The notes below the pieces were generated by a model. The model worked only from the letters and a program-made list of their open reading frames with translations, was not told where the DNA came from and did no database searches. Source: Alicyclobacillaceae bacterium (GTDB lineage Bacteria; Bacillota; Bacilli; Kyrpidiales; Kyrpidiaceae). From it: 64,000 bases of DNA. Shown here one piece after another: positions 44,921 to 52,992 of the stretch (its first letter is position 1; the number at the start of each line of letters is the position of its first letter). The stretch covers positions 186,001 through 250,000 of the forward strand of contig JASBVN010000004.1 of NCBI GenBank assembly GCA_029961045.1, in the 5' to 3' direction. The position numbers and the translations under genes were made by a program.

Positions 44921-46501
44921 ATGACGACGTTTAAGGATTTTCAATTGAGCCGGCGGGTTCAACAGGCCATCGACGATATGGGGTTTGAAGAACCGTCCCC
45001 GATTCAGGCGGCCTGTATTCCCTTTGTTTTGCAAGGAAAAGACGTGATCGGCCAAGCCCAGACGGGCACCGGGAAAACGGCGGCCTTCGGCATCCCGATC
45101 ATCGAAATGGTCGGTCCCGGGCGTCACGTTCAAGCTCTGATCCTCACCCCCACCCGGGAGTTGGCCATTCAAGTGGCGGGTGAGTTGCGCAAAATCGCCA
45201 AGTATACGCGGATCCGGACTTTACCGATCTACGGCGGACAGTCGATCGGCCACCAGGTGCGGGCGCTGCAACAGGGGGTCAGCGTCGTGATCGGCACTCC
45301 GGGACGGGTGCTGGATCACCTGCGCCGGGGCACCCTCAAGCTCGACAAGGTTCGCACGGTGGTACTGGACGAGGCCGATGAAATGCTGGACATGGGCTTT
45401 ATCGAAGACATCGAAGCCATTCTTCAACAGACGCCGCCGGACCGGCAAACCCTGCTGTTTTCCGCGACGTTTCCTCCCGAGGTGAAACAGCTGGCGCTGC
45501 GGTACATGCGGGATCCGGAACATGTGACGGTCAACCGCGGAGAGGTCACCGTGCCCCTGATCGACCAGATCTATTACAAGGTCCTCGAACGCAACAAGCT
45601 CGAAAGCCTGTGCCGGATCATCGACAGCGAGGATGTTTCCCTGGGCATCATTTTTTGCCGGACCAAGCGCGGGGTGGACGAGTTGACGGAGGCGCTGTTG
45701 GCCCGGGGATATCTGGTGGACGGTCTCCACGGCGACCTGTCCCAGGCGCAGCGGGACAGGGTCATGAAAAAGTTTCGCAACGGGGACATCGAGTTTCTCG
45801 TGGCCACCGATGTGGCCGCCCGTGGGATCGATGTTTCGAACGTGACGCACGTCATCAATTACGATATTCCCCAGGATCCGGAGTCGTACGTCCACCGCAT
45901 CGGCCGAACGGGACGGGCGGGGCGTCGCGGGCTGGCGATCACACTGGTGACGCCGCGGGAGTTTAAACTGTTAAAGCAAATTGAGCGGGAAACAAAGGCC
46001 CGCCTCGTGCCGCGGGAAGTGCCGACCCTCGCCGATGTGGCCGAGCGCGTGGCGGAAAACTGGCGGGAGCGGTTGCGCCGTACGGTGCAGGAGGGAGGAT
46101 TGGCGAATTACCGGGCCATTTTGGGTTCCCTGGTGGATGAATTCGATCCGGTGGATCTGGCCGCGGCGGCATTGAAGCTCGCCGGCTCGGACGAGCTTCG
46201 CGCCGGAGAGGAAGAGGACTACGATTTCGGAGAAACGGGAGCGTCTCCCGGTATGGTCCGGTTCTTCCTCAACATCGGCCGGAGCGCCAATATGGGCCCC
46301 GGAGACCTGGTGCGCCTGATCTCGGAGGAAACCGGAATACCTGGGCAAGCGATCGGCAAGATCGACCTGTACGACCGGTTCGCCTTCGTGGAAGTGGAAG
46401 AGGAATCGGCCCCCTTCGTGTTTGAAGCCCTTCGCCAGGCCAAGGTCAACGGGCTGCGGGTGAATCTGGAACCGGCGCGGCCGCGAAGCCGCCGGGCCTG
46501 A
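44921..46501 (+). CDS. DEAD-box ATP-dependent RNA helicase with DbpA-type RNA-binding domain
   Basis: A 526-residue SF2 helicase. The Q motif (FKDFQLSRRVQQAIDDMGFE with SPIQ), AQTGTGKTA, PTRELAIQ, DEADEML, SAT and HRIGRTGRAG are all visible. The C-terminal domain (residues about 440-520: FLNIGRSANMGPGDLVRLI) is the DbpA/CsdA RNA-binding fold found in YxiN, DbpA and DeaD. It probably remodels rRNA or structured mRNA, for instance in cold response or ribosome assembly. AAAGGTGAG precedes the ATG. Its location between cinA and recA is unusual. Confidence 0.92.
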   Translation: MTTFKDFQLSRRVQQAIDDMGFEEPSPIQAACIPFVLQGKDVIGQAQTGTGKTAAFGIPIIEMVGPGRHVQALILTPTRELAIQVAGELRKIAKYTRIRTLPIYGGQSIGHQVRALQQGVSVVIGTPGRVLDHLRRGTLKLDKVRTVVLDEADEMLDMGFIEDIEAILQQTPPDRQTLLFSATFPPEVKQLALRYMRDPEHVTVNRGEVTVPLIDQIYYKVLERNKLESLCRIIDSEDVSLGIIFCRTKRGVDELTEALLARGYLVDGLHGDLSQAQRDRVMKKFRNGDIEFLVATDVAARGIDVSNVTHVINYDIPQDPESYVHRIGRTGRAGRRGLAITLVTPREFKLLKQIERETKARLVPREVPTLADVAERVAENWRERLRRTVQEGGLANYRAILGSLVDEFDPVDLAAAALKLAGSDELRAGEEEDYDFGETGASPGMVRFFLNIGRSANMGPGDLVRLISEETGIPGQAIGKIDLYDRFAFVEVEEESAPFVFEALRQAKVNGLRVNLEPARPRSRRA

Positions 46502-46510
46502 GTCGGAACC

Positions 46511-46550
46511 GTCCCCGCCGGAGGAACGGCGGGGACTTACTCGCTTTTCT
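46511..46550 (+). terminator. Terminator after the helicase gene
   Basis: GTCCCCGCC (46511-46519) pairs with GGCGGGGAC (46528-46536) around an 8-base loop, followed by the T-rich TTACTCGCTTTTCTTT. It isolates the helicase transcript from recA. Confidence 0.65.
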
Positions 46551-46553
46551 TTA

Positions 46554-46567
46554 CAAACATATGTTCC
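46554..46567 (+). promoter_or_regulatory. LexA (SOS/DinR) operator upstream of recA
   Basis: CAAACATATGTTCC matches the Gram-positive SOS box CGAAC-N4-GTTCG with one mismatch per arm; the central AAC-ATAT-GTT is symmetric. It sits across the -35 region of the recA promoter, the expected repressing position. Confidence 0.78.
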
Positions 46568-46591
46568 GTCTCCTCGAGGGTCTGTTATAAT
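46563..46591 (+). promoter_or_regulatory. recA promoter (extended -10)
   Basis: TATAAT at 46586-46591 with TG at 46583-46584. The -35 (around GTTCCG, 46563-46568) is poor and is overlapped by the SOS box, fitting a LexA-repressible promoter driven mainly by its extended -10. Confidence 0.7.
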
Positions 46592-46683
46592 GATCCAAGA
46601 AGCAAGACTGCGGCAAGCGGCAGGAACGGAACCGGACGGAAGCGAATATCTCAAAAAGGTCGACCGGAAAGGAGTGGGGAAGG

Positions 46684-47736
46684 GTGGCGGACCGAAAAGC
46701 GGCGCTGGAGATGGCGCTCCGGCAAATTGAAAAACAATTCGGCAAAGGTTCGATCATGAAGCTCGGAGAAGCGGCCTCGGCGATGCACGTCGACGTGGTT
46801 CCGACCGGGGCGTTGGCCCTCGACATCGCCTTGGGGGTCGGAGGATTTCCCCGGGGGCGGATTGTGGAAATTTACGGTCCTGAATCGTCGGGGAAGACGA
46901 CGGTGGCCCTTCACGCCATTGCCGAGGTGCAGAAACTGGGGGGGCAGGCGGCCTTCATCGATGCAGAGCACGCCTTGGACCCGGTGTACGCGCGGAATCT
47001 CGGCGTCAACATCGACGAATTGTTGATTTCCCAACCGGACACGGGGGAACAGGCCTTGGAGATTGCGGAGGCTTTGGTCCGGAGCGGCGCCGTGGACATC
47101 ATCGTGATCGATTCCGTCGCCGCGTTGGTTCCCAAAGCGGAATTGGACGGCGACATGGGAGATGCCCACGTGGGTCTCCAAGCGCGGTTGATGTCTCAGG
47201 CCCTGCGGAAGTTGTCCGGCGCCATCTCCAAGTCGCGGACGATCGCCATCTTCATCAATCAGATCCGGGAGAAAGTCGGGGTCATGTTCGGCAATCCGGA
47301 GACGACGACGGGCGGGCGGGCCTTGAAATTCTATGCTTCGATCCGCCTGGAGGTGCGGCGGGCCGAAGCGCTGAAACAGGGAAACGAGTTGATCGGCAAC
47401 CGCACCAAGATCAAAGTCGTCAAAAACAAAGTGGCTCCCCCGTTTAAACAGGCGGATGTCGACATCATGTTCGGCGAAGGAATCTCCCGGGAAGGGAGCA
47501 TCATCGACATGGGTGTGGAGCTGGACATCATCGAAAAGAGCGGGACCTGGTACTCCTTCGAAGGGGAGCGCCTCGGTCAGGGGCGGGAAAACGCCAAACA
47601 GTTTCTCAAGGAGCACCCGGAGGTGGCCGATCGCATCGAGGCGAAGATCCGGGAAGTGTGCCGGGCGACGACTCCCTCCGTCATCCGGTCGGCGGGAGGA
47701 GGGCCGGATGAAGAGGAGGAGTTCTTTGACGAATGA
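46684..47736 (+). CDS. recA: Recombinase RecA
   Basis: DNA strand-exchange ATPase and SOS co-protease, 350 residues. Walker [10 protein letters not shown] is at residues 65-73, with the diagnostic [14 protein letters not shown] near the N-terminus and [20 protein letters not shown] in loop L1/L2. The start is GTG 46684, preceded by AAAGGAG. It is SOS-controlled as judged from the operator upstream and overlaps recX. Confidence 0.98.
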   Translation: MADRKAALEMALRQIEKQFGKGSIMKLGEAASAMHVDVVPTGALALDIALGVGGFPRGRIVEIYGPESSGKTTVALHAIAEVQKLGGQAAFIDAEHALDPVYARNLGVNIDELLISQPDTGEQALEIAEALVRSGAVDIIVIDSVAALVPKAELDGDMGDAHVGLQARLMSQALRKLSGAISKSRTIAIFINQIREKVGVMFGNPETTTGGRALKFYASIRLEVRRAEALKQGNELIGNRTKIKVVKNKVAPPFKQADVDIMFGEGISREGSIIDMGVELDIIEKSGTWYSFEGERLGQGRENAKQFLKEHPEVADRIEAKIREVCRATTPSVIRSAGGGPDEEEEFFDE

Positions 47737-48199
47737 AGGAGACGCCTGGCGGCTAGCCCTGACGTACTTGGCCCGCCGTCCCCGGACGGAATCCGAGTTG
47801 CGCCGCTACTTAACGGAAATCGGCGTTCCGGAAGAATCGGTTGAACGGGTGGTCAGCCGGTGCGGGGAGCGGGGGTGGATCGACGATCGGGAATACGCCC
47901 GGCGCTGGATGGAGCGGCGGGTGGGGGGCGGGGCAACCAGCCTCCGGGAAGCCGCTGCGGAACTCCGAAAGCGGGGGGTGGAACGGGAAATCGTCGAGGA
48001 GGCGGTGACCGCCTTTTCGGAGGATGAAGAAGAAGCGGCCCGGAATTGGGCCCGCCGCCATCGTCGCCGCCATCGCGAACTCCCCCTGTCCGAATGGCGG
48101 ATCCGCGCATACCGCGCCTTGATGAGGAAAGGATTTTCCCCCGAGGCGGCCCTTCGCGTCCTTTCCGGGTGGAGCGATCCGGATCTTCCCAACGGTTGA
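47708..48199 (+). CDS. recX: Regulatory protein RecX
   Basis: A small helical-repeat modulator of RecA filaments, 163 residues. Conserved RecX patterns are [31 protein letters not shown] and [14 protein letters not shown]. Two starts are possible: ATG 47708 (GGAGGAGGG upstream, overlapping recA by 29 bases) or TTG 47726 (GAGGAGG upstream). In B. subtilis recX lies far from recA; here they are coupled, as in many other bacteria. The rny promoter -35 overlaps its stop codon. Confidence 0.92.
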   Translation: MKRRSSLTNEGDAWRLALTYLARRPRTESELRRYLTEIGVPEESVERVVSRCGERGWIDDREYARRWMERRVGGGATSLREAAAELRKRGVEREIVEEAVTAFSEDEEEAARNWARRHRRRHRELPLSEWRIRAYRALMRKGFSPEAALRVLSGWSDPDLPNG

Positions 48200-48224
48200 C
48201 AACTATTGACACATCCCGTACAAT
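48196..48224 (+). promoter_or_regulatory. SigA promoter of rny
   Basis: Consensus TTGACA (48196-48201), exactly 17 bases, TACAAT (48219-48224). A second TTGACA at 48206-48211 lies inside the spacer without a matching -10. It predicts a 5' leader of about 125 bases for rny. Confidence 0.85.
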
Positions 48225-48356
48225 AGAGGTTGCGTATGAGAAATTTTATCGGTCTCTGCCGAACGCGGCGGCCGTAGATACCGATCCGCACGTAATGCGT
48301 GCGCTGTTCTGCGTCCGTGCTCAGGTGGTGTATCCTGGGCAAGGGGGCGATGGACC

Positions 48357-49892
48357 ATGTCGACGTTTGTCTACGTATTGCCTGCCCTGACGCTTCTCCT
48401 GGGTGCGGGGATCGGCTACTGGGTTCGCCGGGCGGTGGCCGAAGGAAAGATCCGGACGGCCGAAAGACAGGCCGCAGCGTTGATGGAAGAGGCGGCTCGG
48501 GAGGCTGAACGAACCCGGAAGGAAGCCTTGATTGAAGCCAAGGAAGAGGCCCACCGGCTGCGAGCGGAAGCGGAACGGGAGATCCGCGAACAGCGCAGCG
48601 AAATGCAACGACTGGAAAGGCGTCTCCTTCAGAAGGAAGAGCATCTCGACCGCAAGACGGAGACGCTCGAGCGGAAGTTGGAATGGGTCGCCCAGCGGGA
48701 GCGGGAAGTAGACAATTTGCGGAGCGAGGCCGAACGGGCTTTGCGCCAACAGTTGGCTGAACTCGAGCGGATTTCCGGTCTAACCCGGGAACAGGCCAGA
48801 CAGGCGATCCTCGGGGCCGTGGAACGGGAATGCCGGCACGAGGCGGCCATGCTGATGAAGGAAATCGAACAGCAGGCACGCCAGGAGGCGGAGAAAAAGG
48901 CGAAGGACATCATCGTCACGGCCATTCAACGCTACGCGGCCGATCACGTCGCAGAAGCCACCGTCTCGGTGGTGAACCTCCCGAACGACGAGATGAAGGG
49001 CCGTATCATCGGCCGGGAAGGCCGCAACATCCGGACTTTGGAAACCTTGACGGGTGTGGACTTGATCATCGACGATACGCCTGAGGCGGTCATTCTGTCC
49101 GGGTTTGATCCGATTCGGAGGGAAATTGCCCGGCTGGCGCTGGAAAAGCTGGTCGCCGACGGGCGTATTCACCCGGCGCGGATTGAAGAAATGGTGGAGA
49201 GGGCCCGTCGAGAGGTGGAAGAGCGCATTCGCGAAGAAGGGGAACAAGCCACCTTCGAAACGGGAGTCACGGGATTGCACCCGGATCTCGTGAAGATCCT
49301 CGGCCGTCTGAAGTACCGCACCAGTTACGGGCAAAACGTCTTGAAACATTCCGTGGAAGTGGCGCATTTGGCCGGATTGATGGCGGCGGAACTGGGGTTG
49401 GATGTGCAACTGGCCAAAAGGGCCGGATTGCTGCACGATATCGGAAAGGCGATCACCCATGAAGTGGAAGGATCGCATGTGGAGATCGGGATGGACTTGG
49501 CGCGCAAATATAACGAACATCCCGTTGTCTTAAATGCCATCGGCGCCCATCACGGGGATATGGAATATACGTCGGTCATTTCCATGCTCGTCGGGGCCGC
49601 CGACGCTCTTTCCGCGGCGCGACCCGGAGCCCGTCGCGAAAGCCTCGATGTGTACATCAAGAGGCTGGAGAAATTAGAAGAAATTGCCGAATCCTTTGAA
49701 GGCGTGGAAAAGTCGTACGCCATTCAAGCGGGCAGGGAAATTCGGATTATCGTCAAGCCTGAGCTGGTCGACGACGCAGAATCGGTACGCATGGCTCGGG
49801 AGATATCCAAGCGCATTGAAAACTCGACTATCCCTGGGCATATTAAAGTCACGGTGATCCGCGAGACCAGAGCCGTCGAATACGCAAAATAG
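48357..49892 (+). CDS. rny: Ribonuclease Y
   Basis: Membrane-anchored endoribonuclease that initiates mRNA decay, 511 residues. One N-terminal membrane segment (residues 3-25) and a long charged coiled coil (about 28-200) precede a KH domain ([20 protein letters not shown]) and an HD domain with LLHDIGKAI and the nearby HHGDME. The start ATG 48357 follows a purine-rich stretch. ymdB lies behind it, beyond a terminator, the same order as in B. subtilis. Confidence 0.97.
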   Translation: MSTFVYVLPALTLLLGAGIGYWVRRAVAEGKIRTAERQAAALMEEAAREAERTRKEALIEAKEEAHRLRAEAEREIREQRSEMQRLERRLLQKEEHLDRKTETLERKLEWVAQREREVDNLRSEAERALRQQLAELERISGLTREQARQAILGAVERECRHEAAMLMKEIEQQARQEAEKKAKDIIVTAIQRYAADHVAEATVSVVNLPNDEMKGRIIGREGRNIRTLETLTGVDLIIDDTPEAVILSGFDPIRREIARLALEKLVADGRIHPARIEEMVERARREVEERIREEGEQATFETGVTGLHPDLVKILGRLKYRTSYGQNVLKHSVEVAHLAGLMAAELGLDVQLAKRAGLLHDIGKAITHEVEGSHVEIGMDLARKYNEHPVVLNAIGAHHGDMEYTSVISMLVGAADALSAARPGARRESLDVYIKRLEKLEEIAESFEGVEKSYAIQAGREIRIIVKPELVDDAESVRMAREISKRIENSTIPGHIKVTVIRETRAVEYAK

Positions 49893-49893
49893 G

Positions 49894-49919
49894 GTAGCCG
49901 TAAGGCTACTTTATTTTTT
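49894..49919 (+). terminator. Rho-independent terminator after rny
   Basis: GTAGCC (49894-49899) and GGCTAC (49904-49909) with a GTAA tetraloop, followed by TTTATTTTTT. It begins 1 base after the stop codon. Some read-through to ymdB is likely because no separate promoter is visible in the 26 bases that remain. Confidence 0.8.
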
Positions 49920-49945
49920 CAGATTTCAGAAAGGGAGTTTGACGG

Positions 49946-50740
49946 GTGCGCATCTTGTTCATCGGGGACATCGTCGGGGGACCCGGCCGGCAGGCCATCG
50001 AACGGTTCTTGCCGAGGGTAAAGGCGGAGGTCAATCCGGACGTCGTCATCGCCAACGGGGAGAACATCGCCGACGGCCGGGGGATTACCCCGAATCTGGC
50101 CGAGTGGATGTTTGACCACGGGATCGACTTCATCACGATGGGGAATCACGTGTGGGATCATCCAAAAATTTTTGATTTTATCGACCGGGAAAAGCGACTG
50201 ATCCGTCCGGCCAATTTTCGCTTCGCACCGGGACAGGGATACACCCTGTGTTCAGTTGGCGGCAAACAGCTGGCGATCATCAACGTGTTGGGCAGGACGT
50301 TCATGGGAGAGTGGGATTCCCCTTTCTCGGTGATCTCCGAGATCTTGGAACAAATCCAAGACGTCGCCACCTGGGTGTTCATCGATCTGCACGCGGAGAC
50401 CACGTCCGAAAAACAGGCGGTGGCTTGGTTTTTTGACGGGAAGGTCAGTGCTGTGGTCGGCACCCATACCCATGTGCAGACCGCCGACGAGCGGATTCTC
50501 CCGATGGGCACCGCCTACATCACCGATGTGGGCATGACGGGTCCCTTCAACGGGATCATCGGTATGAAGCGGGAACCGGTCATCCGGCGCATGCTCACCC
50601 ACATGCCCTCCCGCTTCGAGGTGGCGGACGGAGATGTGCAATTCGCGGCCGTGGTCCTGGAAATGGACAATGAGACCCGCCGTTCGGTGTCGATTGACCG
50701 CATTTTGATCACGCCGGACCGGCAGTGGAGAGGATTGTAA
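49946..50740 (+). CDS. ymdB: YmdB metallophosphodiesterase
   Basis: A 264-residue member of the TIGR00282 family. B. subtilis YmdB hydrolyses 2',3'-cyclic nucleotides and affects biofilm/motility decisions. Metal-binding signatures are ILFIGDIVGGPGR at the start, ANGENIADGRGIT, GNHVWDH and the late THTHVQTADERIL. The start GTG 49946 follows AAGGGAG. It stands between rny and spoVS as in B. subtilis. Confidence 0.95.
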   Translation: MRILFIGDIVGGPGRQAIERFLPRVKAEVNPDVVIANGENIADGRGITPNLAEWMFDHGIDFITMGNHVWDHPKIFDFIDREKRLIRPANFRFAPGQGYTLCSVGGKQLAIINVLGRTFMGEWDSPFSVISEILEQIQDVATWVFIDLHAETTSEKQAVAWFFDGKVSAVVGTHTHVQTADERILPMGTAYITDVGMTGPFNGIIGMKREPVIRRMLTHMPSRFEVADGDVQFAAVVLEMDNETRRSVSIDRILITPDRQWRGL

Positions 50741-50767
50741 GGAAAATTCCGGAACGTCGGACGAGAA

Positions 50768-50794
50768 TTTTTCGAATTATGGACATTCGAAAAA
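50768..50794 (+). repeat. Inverted repeat upstream of spoVS
   Basis: TTTTTCGAA (50768-50776) and TTCGAAAAA (50786-50794) are perfect inverted arms separated by 9 bases. The right arm touches the proposed SigH -35 element. It may be an operator. An overlapping weaker pairing (AAAATTC at 50744-50750 with GAATTTT) could instead serve as a ymdB terminator. Confidence 0.5.
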
Positions 50795-50821
50795 GGAATT
50801 TTTGAAACGGATCGCGAATAT
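50794..50821 (+). promoter_or_regulatory. Candidate SigH promoter of spoVS
   Basis: AGGAATT (50794-50800) and GAATAT (50816-50821) fit the SigH consensus AGGAwwT ... GAATww at near-standard spacing. B. subtilis spoVS is SigH-dependent, which supports the call. Confidence 0.6.
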
Positions 50822-50868
50822 ATGTATCAATGTCCTGCTCAACCAAACAGCAAGGGAGGAACCTCATG

Positions 50869-51129
50869 ATGGAAGTATTAAAGGTTTCAGCAAAGTCCAA
50901 TCCTAACTCCGTAGCCGGAGCTCTGGCCGGGGTTCTCCGCGAGCGCGGCGCAGCGGAGATCCAAGCGATCGGGGCCGGGGCCCTCAATCAGGCAGTGAAG
51001 GCGGTAGCGATTGCGCGAGGATTCGTAGCGCCCAGCGGAATCGACTTGATCTGCATCCCGGCTTTTACAGACATTCTCATCGACGGAGAAGAGCGGACCG
51101 CGATCAAGTTGATTGTGGAACCGCGTTGA
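50869..51129 (+). CDS. spoVS: Stage V sporulation protein S
   Basis: An 86-residue Alba-like protein required for progress to late sporulation. Nearly identical to B. subtilis SpoVS over its whole length (MEVLKVSAKSNPNSVAGALA start, ending ERTAIKLIVEPR). AAGGGAGGA (50852-50860) lies 8 bases before ATG 50869; ATG 50866 is adjacent. The terminator at 51188-51228 makes it monocistronic. Confidence 0.97.
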   Translation: MEVLKVSAKSNPNSVAGALAGVLRERGAAEIQAIGAGALNQAVKAVAIARGFVAPSGIDLICIPAFTDILIDGEERTAIKLIVEPR

Positions 51130-51187
51130 ACCCGTTTCGCACCGGTTCAGAACGTGTCCGGTTCAAGCGGGGTGTCGCCTCCAATAT

Positions 51188-51228
51188 GCCTGTTTGCTGT
51201 CATAGTCAAACAGGCTTTTCGTTTTTTT
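51188..51228 (+). terminator. Rho-independent terminator after spoVS
   Basis: GCCTGTTTG (51188-51196) pairs with CAAACAGGC (51207-51215) around a 10-base loop, then TTTTCGTTTTTTT. Strong. Confidence 0.88.
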
Positions 51229-51246
51229 GGAAGGGAGTGGGACACG

Positions 51247-52218
51247 GTGGTCCACATACCCGTCTGGGATGCCCATGTGGACGTCCTGTGGCGGATGGCG
51301 CGAGATGGCGTGTCCTTCGACCATCCCGCTTCCCCGTTGGCGGCCGGTTGGGAAAACCTGAGAGCCGGAGGAGTTCGGGTTTTGGGATGTTCCCTCTTCG
51401 TCTCGCCGAATCGCCCCGCCGGAGAAGGATGGCAACAGTTGTTGCAACAATTGTCCGTTTTTTACGGCCGGATGGTGCAAAGCGGCGATCGGGTCATCCC
51501 CCTTTTGCACCGGGAAGATCTCGACGATCCGGCCCCCCAGGGGGACAGGGTGAGGGCCCTGTTGAGTTTGGAGGGGTGCTACGCCTTGGAAGGCAGTCTC
51601 GAACGATTGCGCCGGTGTATGGGCCTCGGCGTGCGGGTGGTCTCACTGACGTGGAATGAGGCCAACGGGCTGGCGGACGGGGTGGGGGAGCCCCGGGGGG
51701 CCGGTCTGACGGCCCGTGGGCGGGAGTTTGTTCGGGAAATCGGGCGCCTCTCCGGGGTGGTGGACGTGGCCCATTTGGCGGAGCGGGGGTTTTGGGATGT
51801 TTTAGAAGAAGCGCGCGGTCCGGTGATGTGTTCCCATGCCAACGTCCGGGCGGTGTGGCCTCACCGGAGAAATTTGACCGACGGACAGCTGCGCGCCCTG
51901 GCGGAGGCGGGCGGCGTGGTGGGTTTGACCTTTGTTCCCGCCTTTATCGGACCGAAAGGGGATCTGGAGGAGTTATTGCTGCATGTCGATCACGCCCTGC
52001 GGGTGGCCGGAACCCGCCACGTGGCGTTTGGTTCCGATTTCGACGGTTCCGAAGAGGCGGTGAGGGGTCTTGAAACCGCACGGCGTTATCCGGCACTGGC
52101 CGAGGCGCTCGTGCAAAGATACGGGCCGGAGACGGCGCGGCGGCTGTTGTGGGAAAACTGGCTCCAATTCTTTCGCGGCGCTTTGCCGAATCGGTCCGAC
52201 GGTGCAGAGGCCGTCTAA
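51247..52218 (+). CDS. Membrane dipeptidase family M19
   Basis: A 323-residue zinc dipeptidase of the renal dipeptidase family. The metal sites are visible: DAHVD near the N-terminus, the bridging Glu in LLSLEGCYAL, then DVAHLAERGF, CSHANVRAV and GSDFDGS. Substrates are probably dipeptides, including L-D types from wall turnover. The start GTG 51247 (VVHIPVWDAHVDVLW) has AAGGGAG 8 bases upstream; an upstream extension covers the spoVS terminator and is rejected. It is absent from this place in B. subtilis, where tdh/kbl and ymcBA lie between spoVS and cotE. Confidence 0.92.
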   Translation: MVHIPVWDAHVDVLWRMARDGVSFDHPASPLAAGWENLRAGGVRVLGCSLFVSPNRPAGEGWQQLLQQLSVFYGRMVQSGDRVIPLLHREDLDDPAPQGDRVRALLSLEGCYALEGSLERLRRCMGLGVRVVSLTWNEANGLADGVGEPRGAGLTARGREFVREIGRLSGVVDVAHLAERGFWDVLEEARGPVMCSHANVRAVWPHRRNLTDGQLRALAEAGGVVGLTFVPAFIGPKGDLEELLLHVDHALRVAGTRHVAFGSDFDGSEEAVRGLETARRYPALAEALVQRYGPETARRLLWENWLQFFRGALPNRSDGAEAV

Positions 52219-52256
52219 GGGTCTGAGAAATATAAAATGAAAAAATGCGCGGTGCG

Positions 52257-52285
52257 GCCAATCCTGCCGGGGATTGGCGTTTTTT
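52257..52285 (+). terminator. Rho-independent terminator after the M19 dipeptidase
   Basis: GCCAATCC (52257-52264) and GGATTGGC (52271-52278) form an 8-base-pair stem, followed by GTTTTTT. A second hairpin without T tract follows at 52290-52317 (GGTGCGAC with GTCGCACC). Confidence 0.85.
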
Positions 52286-52314
52286 CTCCGGTGCGACCGC
52301 CCGGCGGCAGTCGC

Positions 52315-52342
52315 ACCAAAGGCCAATGCCCCGCATAGAATT
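52315..52342 (+). promoter_or_regulatory. Possible mother-cell (SigK-like) promoter of the cotE cluster
   Basis: AC at 52315-52316, 17 bases, then CATAGAATT (52334-52342), close to the SigK pattern AC-N16/17-CATAnnnTA with the last A replaced. B. subtilis cotE has SigE and SigK promoters. No SigA-type promoter is visible in 52286-52425, which supports sporulation control, but the match is weak. Confidence 0.3.
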
Positions 52343-52425
52343 GGTACTAAACATGCGCCTGTCTTCACCTTTTCACCAGCCCCGGGCGTTGCGCAGCCGA
52401 TGATTCCGAAAGGGGAGGGAATATC

Positions 52426-52953
52426 GTGGCAAGTACAGTGAGAGACGCCGGGTGCCGCGAGATCATCACCGATGCGGTATGCGGCCGCGGGAGTCGCTAT
52501 TCGCAGATGACGTATACGATTCACCCGGCCAACCGGCCGTCCACAATCGGCGGATGTTGGGTGATGAACCACACCTTTGAAGGCCACCTGGTGGGGGACG
52601 TGGTCGAGGTGCGGGGACGCATGGACATCAACGTGTGGTACGCGTACAACAACAACAGCGAGACCGCCGTTGCGAAGGACACCGTGTCCTACGTGGAACA
52701 CATCCCCCTCCGGGACCTGGATCCCCATTGCCTCCATGGACACCGGGACGTGCTGGTCAAAGTGATCCAGCCGCCCCACTGCCTGGACGCCGTCATCGCC
52801 GGAAACGGCGCGGACATCTGCGTGCGGGTGGAAAAAGAACTGGCGGCGGAAGTGATCGGAAGAACCAAGCTGTACGTTCTGGTGTGCGAGCCGCCGGGAA
52901 AGAAGGACGAGGACGAAGATCTGGTAGAGGAAGAAGTCGAGGAACTGGCCTAG
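52426..52953 (+). CDS. cotE: Outer spore coat morphogenetic protein CotE
   Basis: Organises the outer layer of the spore coat; 175 residues. It aligns with B. subtilis CotE through REIITDAVCGRGSRYSQ, GCWVMNHTFEG, DINVWYAYNNNSETAVAKDT and VEKELAAEVIGRTKLYV. The tail is strongly acidic (KKDEDEDLVEEEVEEL), as in other CotE proteins. The GTG start has AGGGGAGGGA upstream. No terminator is visible between it and the five ligase genes that follow, the nearest only 39 bases downstream. Confidence 0.96.
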   Translation: MASTVRDAGCREIITDAVCGRGSRYSQMTYTIHPANRPSTIGGCWVMNHTFEGHLVGDVVEVRGRMDINVWYAYNNNSETAVAKDTVSYVEHIPLRDLDPHCLHGHRDVLVKVIQPPHCLDAVIAGNGADICVRVEKELAAEVIGRTKLYVLVCEPPGKKDEDEDLVEEEVEELA

Positions 52954-52992
52954 CGGCCCCCGGGGCTTCTCCGAGTTCCGCCGCAAGGTGGG

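Noticed and set aside
52219-52425. Small gene in the gap before cotE
   Set aside because: The gap is filled by two hairpins, a possible sporulation promoter and the cotE ribosome site; no open frame with a start site is present.
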